From Calliopsis andreniformis (taxonomy: Eukaryota; Arthropoda; Insecta; Hymenoptera; Andrenidae), in contig NW_027480492.1 of the NCBI RefSeq assembly GCF_051401765.1, positions 1,984,001-2,048,000 on the forward strand: a stretch of DNA of 64,000 bases, in the 5' to 3' direction. The number at the start of each line of letters is the position of its first letter. The first letter of the stretch is position 1. This document shows positions 55,046 through 64,000 of this stretch, piece after piece. The position numbers and the translations under genes are program-made. The notes beneath the pieces were generated by a model. It ran no database searches and had not been told where the DNA came from. It worked only from the letters and a program-made list of their open reading frames with translations.

Positions 55046-55116
55046 TACGGCGGCGCGCGCTGGTGGACGCCTCGCCTATCGCCTGCCGTTCCGCGGACCC
55101 TATACGCATTGACGTC
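55046..55116. other. Unique GC-rich spacer between the arms
   Basis: This 71-bp loop is the only part of the element without an inverted partner. It is very rich in CpG (GGCGGCGCGCGC, CCGCGGACCC). It ends at a perfect 8-bp palindrome TGACGTCA (55110-55117), which equals the consensus CRE/ATF-type bZIP binding site; a regulatory role is not shown. No coding evidence. Confidence 0.8.
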
Positions 55117-55617
55117 ATTGAGTACCACTGTCGCCGCCGCGCGTTTCGCCAAACTATTTTATTTCTATATTGAAAACAAAAATAATTTTGAACATTCGCT
55201 TGATGCTTTCCTCAGTAGAAAGGTTTGCTCTATCGCGTGGTATAGTCAAATTTTCTCCTAGACCCTTACCTTTTGAAATAAAGTGAAAAATATCAGCAAA
55301 AATGGGTGCGTTTTAGGTGTCCTTTTTACTTTAAATGTTATTTAAACCTATTTCGATGTTTATAATCTAATAACTATTTATATTATTTTATTCGGGAGAG
55401 TCCACAGAATCATTTCGTGCGAAGAGCCACTAAATAACTACTACGGCAAAAGCACAGAAAAATCCCAAAGTTGAAAATTTGTCATTTTTTTCAAAATTCA
55501 TTTTTTCAAAAACTGTACGTTCTGGAAAAAAACGGTTTGCAGATTCGTAATCAGCACGTCGAAATCTATAGGAAATGTTTATTCACGCTCACAAAATCAG
55601 ACCCGTGTTGAACAGTG
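55117..55617 (-). repeat. Right inverted arm of foldback element
   Basis: This arm of about 501 bp ends TGTTGAACAGTG and is the reverse complement of the left arm, with roughly 28 differences by eye, mostly transitions. It keeps more CpG dinucleotides than the left arm. Confidence 0.92.
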
Positions 55618-55620
55618 TTA
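55618..55620. other. Target-site duplication, right copy (TTA)
   Basis: TTA directly follows the CAGTG end of the element. It is followed by TTGAGGATTGAGG, exactly as after the single TTA in the empty paralogue at 48137-48139. Confidence 0.88.
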
Positions 55621-57930
55621 TTGAGGATTGAGGATTGAGGATTGAGGATTGAGTATTGAAGATTGAGGATTGATGATTGAGGATTGACGATTGAGGATTG
55701 AGGATTGAGGATTGAGGATTGAAGATTGAGGATTGAGGATTGAGGATTGAGGATTGAGGATTGAGGATTGAGGATTGAGGATTGAGTACTGAGGATTGAG
55801 GATTGATGATTGAAGATTCAGTATTGAGGATTGAAGATTGAGGATTGAGTACTGAGGATTGAGGATTGAGGATTGTGGATTGAGGACGAGGACTGAGGGT
55901 TGAGTTTTGATGTTTGAGGTCTGAGGATTGAGGATTGAGGATTGAGAATTGAGGATTGATGATTGAGGATTGAGGATTGAGGATTGAGGGTTGAGGTTTG
56001 AGGACGAGGACTGACAGCTGAGGATTGTGGTTTGAGGATTGAGGATTCAGGATTGACGGTTGTGGACTGAGGACGAGGACTGAGGGATGAGTATTGCTGT
56101 TTGAGGTCTGAGGGTTGAGGATTGAGGATTGAGAATTGAGGATTGAGGATTGAGGATTGAAGTTTGAGGATTGGGTATTGAGGATTGAAGAATGAGGATT
56201 GAGGATTGAGGATTGATGATTGAGGACTGAAGACTGAGTGTTGAGGGTTAAGTGATGAGAATTGATGCTTGTGGATAGAGATTTAAAGATTGCAGATTGA
56301 GTATTGAGTAATGAAAGCTGTGTATTGATGATATTCTATTGAGGATTGAGGATTGACAACTGATTGTAGAGGACTGAGGGCTGAAGGTTGAGGATTCAGG
56401 ATTGAGGATTCAGTATTGAGGTTTGAGGACTGAGGATTGACGATTGAGGATTGCGGATTAAGGATTGAGGATTGAAGATTGAGGATTGAGGATTGAGGGT
56501 TGTGGATTGAGGACGATGACTGAGTGTTGAGTATTGATGTTTGAGGTCTGAGGATTGAGGATTGAGGATTGAGGATTGAAGATTGAGTATTCAGGATTGG
56601 AGATTGACGATTGAGTATTGAGGATTGAAGAATGAGGATTGAGGATTGAGGATTGAGGATTGAGGATTGAAGATTGAGTATTGAGGATTGAAGATTGAGG
56701 ATTGAGGATTGAGGATTGAGGATTGAGGATTGAGTGTTGAGGGTTGAGTGAAGAGAATTGGTGCTTGTGGATAGAGATTTGAAGATTGCAGATTGAGTAT
56801 TGAGTATTGAAAACTGTGAATTGATGATATTCTATTGAGGATTGAGGATTGACAACCGATTGTTGAGGACTGAGGGCTGAAGATTGAGTATTCAGGATTG
56901 AGGATTCAGGATTGTGGTTAGAGGACTGAGGATTGTGGTTTGATGATTGAGGATTGAGGATTGACGCTTGATCATTGAAGATTGAGAATGGAGGATTGAA
57001 GAGAAAGGACTGAGTATTGAGGATTGAGTGTTGAGGGTTGATGTTTGAGGATTTATGGTTGAGTGTTCTGCGTTGAGTATTGAGAATTGAGGATTGTGTA
57101 TTGAGGATTGAGGATTGAGGATTGAGGATTGAAGATTGAGTATTGATGATTGAAGATTGAGGATTGAGTATTGAGGGTTGAGGTTTGAGGACTGAGGATT
57201 GAGGATTGAGGATTGAGGATTGAGGATTGAGGATTGAAGATTGAGGATTGAGGATTGAGGGTTGTGGATTGAGGACGAGGACTGAGTGTTGAGTATTGAT
57301 GTTTGAGGTCTGAGGATTGAGGATTGAGGATTGAGGATTGAAGATTGAGTATTCAGGATTGGAGATTGACGATTGAGTATTGAGGATTGAAGAATGAGGA
57401 TTGAGGATTGAGGACTGAGGATTGAGGATTGAGGATTGAAGATTGAGTATTGAGGATTGAAGATTGACGATTGAAGATTGAGGATTGAGGATTGAGGATT
57501 GAGGATTGAGGATTGAGGATTGAAGATTGAGTATTGAGGATTGAAGATTGAGGATTGAGGATTGAGGATTGAGGATAGAGGATTGAAGATTGAGTATTGA
57601 GGATTGAAGAATAAGATTGAGGATTGAGGATTGAGGATTGAGGATTGAAGATTGACGATTGGGGACTGAGTATTGAGGGTTGAGTGATGATTTTTGATGT
57701 TTGTGGATAGAGATCTGAGGATTGCAGATTGAGTATTGTGTATTGAAAACTGTGAATTAAAGAATATTCTATTGAGGATTGAGGATTGACAACTGATTGA
57801 TGAGGACTCAGGGCTGAAGATTGAGGATTCAGGATTGAGGATTCAGGATTGAGAATTGAGGATTGGGTATTGAGGTTTGAGGATTGAGGATTGAGGGTTG
57901 TGGATTGAGGATTGAGGATTGAGGATTGAA

Positions 57931-60086
57931 GAATGAATATTAATGATTGTAGATTGAGGATTGAGGATTGAGGGTTATGGATTGAGGAAGAGGACTGAGG
58001 GCTGAGTATTTATGTTTGAAGTCTGAGGATTGAAGGTTGAGGATTGAGAATTGAGGATTGAGGATTGAGGATTGAAGATTGTGTATTCGGTATTGAGGAT
58101 TGAAGAATGAGGATCGAGGAGTGAGAACTGAGGATTGAGGATTGCAGGTTGAGTATTGATGATTGAAGATTGAGGATTGAGGATTGAGGGTTGAGCATTG
58201 AGCATTGAGGATTGAGGATTGAAGATTGAGTATTGAGGATTGAAGATTGAGGATTCAGGATTGAGGATTGAGGATCGACGATTGAAGATTGAGGATTGGG
58301 TATTGCGGATTGAACATTGAGGATTGAGGGTTGAGGATTGAGGATTGAGGATTGAGGACAGAAGATTGAATATTGATGATTGAAGGTTGAGGATTGAGGA
58401 TTGATGGTTGCGGATTGAGGACGAGGACTGAGGGTTGAGTATTGCTGTTTGAGATCTGAGGATTGAGGATTGAGGATTGAGGATTGACAATTGAGGATTG
58501 AGGATTGAGGATTGAAGATTGAGAATTGGGTATTGAGGATTGAAGAATGAGGATTGAGGATTGAGCACTGAGGATTGAGGACTGAAGACTGAGTGTTGAG
58601 GGTTGAGTGATGAGTATTGATGTTTGTGGATAGAGATTTGAAGATTGCAGATTGAGTATTGAGTATTGAAAACTGTGAATTGATGATATTCTATTGAGGA
58701 TTGAGGATTGTCAACTGATTGTTGAGGACTGAGGGCTGAAGGTTGAGGATTCAGGATTGAGGATACAGGATTGAGGTTTGAGGACTGAGGATTGAGGATT
58801 GAGTATTGAGGATTGAGGATTGAGAATTGAAGATTGAGGATTGAGGATTGAGGGTTGTGGATTGCGGACGAGGACTGAGGGTTGAGTATTGACGATTGAG
58901 GTCTGAGGGTTGAGGATTGAGGATTGAGAATTGAGGATTGAGGATTGACGATTGAAGATTGAGGATTGGGTGTTGAGGATTGAAGAATGAGGATTGAGGA
59001 TTGAGGATTGAGGATTGAGGATTGAAGAATGAATATTAATGATTGTAGATTGAGGATTGAGGATAGAGGGTTGTGGATTGAGGACGAGGACTGAGGGCTG
59101 AGTATTGATGTTTGAAGTCTGAGGATTGAAGATTGAGGATTGAGAATTGAGGATTGAGGATTGAGGATTGAAGATTGTGTATTCGGTATTGAGGATTGAA
59201 GACTGAGGATCGAGGAGTGAGGACTGAGGATTGAGGATTGCAGGTTGAGTATTGATGATTGAAGATTGAGGATTGAGGATTGAGGGTTGAGCATTGAGCA
59301 TTGAGGATTGAGGATTGAAGATTGAGTATTGAGGATTGAAGATTGAGGATTCAGGATTGAGGATTGAGGATCGACGATTGAAGATTGAGGATTTGGTATT
59401 GCGGATTGAACATTGAGGATTGAGGGTTGAGGATTGAGGATTGAGGATTGAGGACAGAAGATTGAATATTGATGATTGAAGATTGAGGATTGAGGATAGA
59501 TGGTTGCGGATTGAGGACGAGGACTGAGGGTTGAGTATTGCTGTTTGAGATCTGAGGATTGAGGATTGAGGATTGAGGATTGACAATTGAGGATTGAGGA
59601 TTGAGGATTGAAGATTGAGGATTGGGTATTGAGGATTGAAGAATGAGGATTGAGGATTGAGTACTGAGGATTGAGGACTGAAGACTGAGTGTTGAGGGTT
59701 GAGTGATGAGTATTGATGTTTGTGGATAGAGATTTGAAGATTGCAGATTGAGTATTGAGTATTGAAAACTGTGAATTGATGATATTCTATTGAGGATTGA
59801 GGATTGACAACTGATTGTTGAGGACTGAGGGCTGAAGATTGAGGATTCAGGATTGAGGATACAGGATTGAGGTTTGAGGACTGAGGATTGAGGATTGAGT
59901 ATTGAGGATTGAGGATTGAGTATTGAAGATTGAGGATTGAGGATTGAGGGTTGTGGATTGTGGACGAGGACTGAGGGTTGAGTATTGATGTTTGAGGTCT
60001 GAGGGTTGAGGATTGAGGATTGAGAATTGAGGATTGAGGATTGACGATAGAAGATTGAGGATTGGGTGTTGAGGATTGAAGAATGA
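57931..60086. repeat. 1,096-bp tandem duplication
   Basis: The sequence from GAATGAATATTAATGATTG at 57931 restarts at 59027. Anchors at 58441 and 58681 match 59537 and 59777 at a constant 1,096 bp, so the two copies are collinear to about 60.1 kb. Each holds one main-form module (cores near 58685 and 59780). Scattered substitutions separate them, for example TGTCAACTG versus TGACAACTG. Confidence 0.86.
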
Positions 60087-62581
60087 GGATTGAGGATTGA
60101 GGATTGAGGATTGAGGATTGAAAATTGAGTATTGAGCATTGAAGGTTGAGGATTGAGGATTGAGTATTGAAGATTGAGGATTTGGGACTGAGGATTGAAG
60201 ATTGAGGATTGAGGATTGAGGATTGAGGATTCAGGATTGAGGATTGAGGATTGAAGATTGAGGATTGGGCATTGTGGATCCAAGAATGAGGATTGAGGAT
60301 TGAGTATTGAGGATTAAAGGTTGAGTATTGAGAATTGAAGACTGACGATTGAGGATAGAGGATTGAGGATTGAGGATTGACGATTGAGGATTGCAGATTG
60401 AGGATTGGGGACTGAGTGTTGAGGGTTGAGTGATGAGAGTTGACGTTTGTGGATAGAGATTTGAAGATTGCAGGTTGATTATTGACTATTGAAACCTGTG
60501 AATTGAGGATATTCTATTGAGGATTGAGGGTTGACAACTGATTGTTGAGGACTGAGGGCTGAAGATTGAGGATTCAGGATTGAGGATTCAGGATTGAGGT
60601 TTGAGGACTGAGGATTGAGGATTGAGAATTGAGGATTGAGGATTGAGGATTGAAGATTGAGGATTGGGTATTGAGGATTGAAGAATGAGGATTGAGGATT
60701 GGGGATTGATGATTCAGGATTGAAGACTGAGGGTTGAGGGTTGAGTGATGAGAATTGGTGCTTGTGGATAGAGATTTGAAGATTGCAGATTGAGTATTGA
60801 GTATTGAAAACTGTGAATTGATGATATTCTATTGAGGATTGAGGATTGACAACCGATTGTTGAGGACTGAGGGCTGAAGATTGAGTATTCAGGATTGAGG
60901 ATTCAGGATTGTGGTTTGAGGACTGAGGATTGAGGTTTGATGATTGAGGATTGAGGACTGACGCTTGATCATTGAAGATTGAGAATGGAGGATTGAAGAG
61001 AAAGGACTGAGTATTGACGATTGAGTGTTGAGGGTTGATGTTTGTGGATTTATGGTTGAGTGTTGTGCGTTGAGTATTGAGGATTGAGGATTGTGTATTG
61101 AGGATTGAGGATTGAGGATTGAAGATTGAGTATTGAGGATTGAAGATTGAGGATTGAGGATTGAGGATTGAGGATTGAGGATGAGGGCTGAGGGTTGAGG
61201 CTTGAGGACGAGGACTGACGTTGAGGATTGAGGTTTGAGGATTGAGGATTGAGGATTGAGGACTGAGGATTGTGGATTGAGGATTGAGCATTGAGGATTG
61301 AAGATTGAGGACTGAGGATCGAGGATTGAAGGTTGAGTATTGAGGATTGAAGATTGAGGATTGAGGATTGAGGATTGAGGATTGAGGATGAGGGCTGAGG
61401 GTTGAGGATTAAGGTTTGAGGTCTGACGCCTGAGGATTGAGGATTGAGAATTGAGGATTGAGGATTGAGGATTGAAGATTGAGGATTCGGTATTGAGGAT
61501 TGAAGAATGAGGATTGAGGATTGAGGATTGAGGTCTGAGGATTGAGGATTGAGGAATGAGCATTGAAGACGGAGTATTGAAGATTGAAGGTTGAGGATTG
61601 TGGATTGAGGGTTGAGGATTGAGGATTGAAGAATGAGGATTGAGGATTGAGGATTGATGATTGAGGACTGAAGACTGAGTGTTGAGGGTTAAGAGATGAG
61701 GATTGATGCTTGTGGATAGAGATTTAAAGTTTGCAGATTGAGTATTGAGTAATGAAAGCTGTGTATTGATGATATTCTATTGAGGATTGAGGATTGACAA
61801 CTGATTGTAGAGGACTGAGGGCTGAAGATTGAGGATTCAGGATTGAGGATTCAGTATTGAGGTTTGAGGACTGAGGATTGACGATTGAGGATTGAGGATT
61901 GAGGATTGAGGATTGAGGATTGAGGATTGAGGATTGAAGATTGAGTACTCAGGATTGGAGATTGACGATTGAGTATTGAGGATTGAAGAATGAGGATTGA
62001 GGATTGAGGATTGAGGATTGAGGATTGAAGATTGAGTATTGAGGATTGAAGCATGACGATTGAGGATTGAGGATTGAGGATTGAAGATTGAGGATTGGGT
62101 ATTGAGGATTGAAGAATGAGGATTGAGGATTGAGTACTGAGGATTGAGGACTGAAGACTGAGTGTTGAGGGTTGAGTGATGAGTATTGATGTTTGTGGAT
62201 AGAGATTTGAAGATTGCAGATTGAGTATTGAGTATTGAAAACTGTGAATTGATGATATTCTATTGAGGATTGAGGATTGACAACTGATTGTTGAGGACTG
62301 AGGGCTGAAGATTGAGGATTCAGGATTGAGGATACAGGATTGAGGTTTGAGGACTGAGGATTGAGGATTGAGTATTGAGGATTGAGGATTGAGTATTGAA
62401 GATTGAGGATTGAGGATTGAGGGTTGTGGATTGTGGACGAGGACTGAGGGTTGAGTATTGATGTTTGATGTCTGAGGGTTGAGGATTGAGGATTGAGAAT
62501 TGAGGATTGAGGATTGACGATTGAAGATTGAGGATTGGGTGTTGAGGATTGAAGAATGAGGATTGAGGATTGAGGATTGAG

Positions 62582-63290
62582 GATTGAAAATTGAGTATTG
62601 AGCATTGAAGATTGAGGATTGAGGATTGAGTATTGAAGATTGAGGATTTGGGACTGAGGATTGAAGATTGAGGATTGAGGATTGAGGATTGAGGATTCAG
62701 GATTGAGGATTGAGGATTGAAGATTGAGGATTGGGCATTGTGGATTGAAGAATGAGGATTGAGGATTGAGGATGGAGGATCGAGGATTGAAGATTGAGTA
62801 TTGAGGATTGAAGATTGACGATTGAAGATTGAGGTTTGAGGATTGAGGATTGAGGATTGAGGATTGAGGATTGAGGACTGACGATTGAGGATGAGGGCTG
62901 AGGGTTGAGGATTGAGGTTTGAGGACTGAGGACTGAGGATTGAGGATTGAGGATTGAGGATTGAGGATTGAAGATTGAGTGTTGAGGATCGAAGATTAAG
63001 ATTGAGAATTGAGGATTGAGGATTGCAGATTGAGTATTGAGGATTGAAGGTTGAGGATTGAGGATTGAGGGTTGAGGATTGAGGATTGAGGATTGAAGAT
63101 TGAGTATTGAGGATTGAAGACTGAGGATTGAGGATTGAGGATTGAGGATTGAGGATTGAGGATTGAGGCTTGAGGGTTGACGATTGAGGGTTGAGGATTG
63201 AGGATTGAGGATTGAGGATGGAGGATTGAAGACTGAGTATTGAGGAATGAAGGTTGAGGATTGAGGATTGAGGTTTGAGGATTGAGGATT
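62582..63290. repeat. 0.7-kb block, second copy of 52745-53460
   Basis: This is the partner of 52745-53460, with the same landmarks in the same order: GGGCATTGTGGATTGAAG, GATGGAGGATCGAGG and GATCGAAGATTAAGATTG. Confidence 0.83.
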
Positions 63291-64000
63291 GAGGATTGAG
63301 GATTGGGTATTGAGGATTGAAGAATGAGGATTGAGTGTTGAGGATTGAGGATTGAGGATTGAGTATTGAGGATTGAGAATTGAGGATTGACGATTGAAGA
63401 TTGAGTATTGAGGATTGAAGATTGAGGATTGAGGATTGAGGATTGAAGATTGAGGACTGAGTGTTGAGGGCTGAGTGATGAGAATTGATGTTTGTGGATT
63501 GAGATTTGAAGATTGAAGAATGGGGATTCAGTATTGAAAACTGTGAATTGAGGATATTCTATTGAGGATTGAGGATTGACAATTGATTGTTGAGGACCGA
63601 CGGCTGAAGATTGAGGATTCAGTATTGAGGAATCCGGATAGAGGTTTGAGGACTGAGGATTGAGGTTTGAGGATTGAGGATTGAGGATTGACGCTTGAAG
63701 ATTGAGGATTGAGGATGGAGGATTGGAGAGAGAGGACTGAGTATTGAGGATTGAGTGTTGAGAATTGATGTTTGGGGATTGAGATTTGATTATTGAGTTT
63801 TGTGGATTGAGTATTGAACCGTGAGAATTCAGGAAATTCTATTGAGTATTGAGAATTGAGGATTGATGGTTGAGGGTTGTGTGTTGAATATTGAGGATTG
63901 AGGATTGAGGCTTGAGGATTGAGGATTGAAGATTGAGGATTGGAGATTGAGTATTGACGATTGAGGATTGAGTACTGAGGATTGAGAATTGAGGCTTGAG

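Larger units (their letters stand above)
54535..55617. mobile_element. Non-autonomous foldback DNA transposon, CACTG ends
   Basis: This 1,083-bp AT-rich segment is unrelated to the heptad repeat and is nearly a complete palindrome. Two inverted arms of about 511 and 501 bp, roughly 94% identical by eye, flank a 71-bp spacer. The outermost 12 bases, CACTGTTCAACA, are perfect inverted repeats. TTA is duplicated at both borders, and the same local sequence without the element occurs at 48137-48139, which proves insertion. CACTG termini with a 3-bp duplication fit the CACTA/EnSpm (CMC) superfamily, so mobilisation in trans by such a transposase is inferred. No transposase or other convincing coding region is present. 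A Tc1/mariner-type TA duplication is arithmetically possible but would leave asymmetric ends. The class assignment is moderate; the insertion itself is near certain. Confidence 0.93.
53614..55839. repeat. Same block, interrupted by the foldback element
   Basis: Bases 53614-54534 and 55618-55839 together correspond to 47219-48358. The satellite flanks are otherwise collinear, so the transposition happened after this block had duplicated, or in only one copy's lineage. Confidence 0.9.
55618..64000. repeat. Heptanucleotide satellite array, right part
   Basis: The same GAGGATT array resumes immediately after the foldback element, in the same orientation, and continues past the window end. The first about 220 bp (55618-55839) continue, base for base, the segment that in the uninterrupted paralogue follows 48137, so the array was split by the insertion rather than made of two independent arrays. 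The part from 56 to 64 kb has the same variant heptads and the same diverged modules as the left part. It also holds a 1,096-bp tandem duplication and a block shared with 52.7-53.5 kb. No gene or RNA gene is visible. Confidence 0.97.

Noticed and set aside
55010..55261. 83-residue plus-strand reading frame inside the foldback element
   Set aside because: It starts with TTG, not ATG, crosses from left arm through spacer into right arm, and has no recognisable domain. The stop-free run is explained by the GC-rich centre.
54532..55620. Tc1/mariner-type insertion with a TA duplication
   Set aside because: TA also fits the empty-site comparison, but it would give one end CACTG and the other CAGTGT, breaking the perfect 12-bp inverted termini. 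TTA keeps the ends symmetric.
1..64000. Telomeric repeat
   Set aside because: The heptad resembles telomere repeats in being G-rich on one strand, but GAGGATT is neither TTAGGG, TTAGG nor TTTAGGG. The high variation and higher-order structure are unlike telomerase-made DNA. TTAGG strings occur only sporadically as variants.
1..64000. CRISPR-like repeat and spacer arrangement from the recurrent module
   Set aside because: Intervals between modules are themselves heptad satellite of widely varying length, not unique spacers of constant size, and no cas-like gene is present.

Overview
This window is almost entirely one satellite array. About 62.9 of the 64 kb consists of a 7-bp unit (plus strand GAGGATT; minus strand AATCCTC) repeated head-to-tail in one orientation, roughly 9,000 units, and it runs off both window ends. 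Most units differ from the consensus by one or two bases (for example GAAGATT, GAGTATT, GACGATT, GAGGACT, GATTATT), and these variants make longer repeats recognisable. I see no protein-coding gene, tRNA, rRNA, CRISPR array or bacterial-type regulatory signal. The array size, the nested duplications and the inserted DNA transposon all point to eukaryotic, probably heterochromatic, DNA. The transposon type (CACTG ends, 3-bp target duplication) occurs in animals and plants. An invertebrate such as an insect is a guess only.

Layout: bases 1-54534 and 55618-64000 are the heptad array. Bases 54535-55617 are the only non-satellite sequence: a 1,083-bp foldback DNA element with about 500-bp inverted arms, a 71-bp GC-rich spacer and a TTA target-site duplication. 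A paralogous copy of the target at 48137-48139 lacks the element and gives a base-exact empty site.

The array is not uniform. About 75 copies of a strongly diverged module of some 27 heptads recur every 0.3-1.7 kb, recognisable by its core GATATTCTATT. They fall into a main form and a GAATTC-containing form. On top of this are long duplications. These are 363-, 615- and 707-bp tandem copies, blocks of 1-4 kb repeated at 1.1-10 kb spacing, and one block of about 1.05 kb at the window start that is nearly identical and gapless 29.5 kb away. Length differences between copies are usually whole numbers of heptads (7, 42, 49, 98, 112 bp), as expected from unequal exchange or slippage.

The many long minus-strand reading frames are a side effect of the repeat. 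Because 7 is not a multiple of 3, all three minus frames read the same seven-residue cycle SSILNPQ without a stop, while every plus frame meets TGA once per 21 bp. They should not be annotated as genes.
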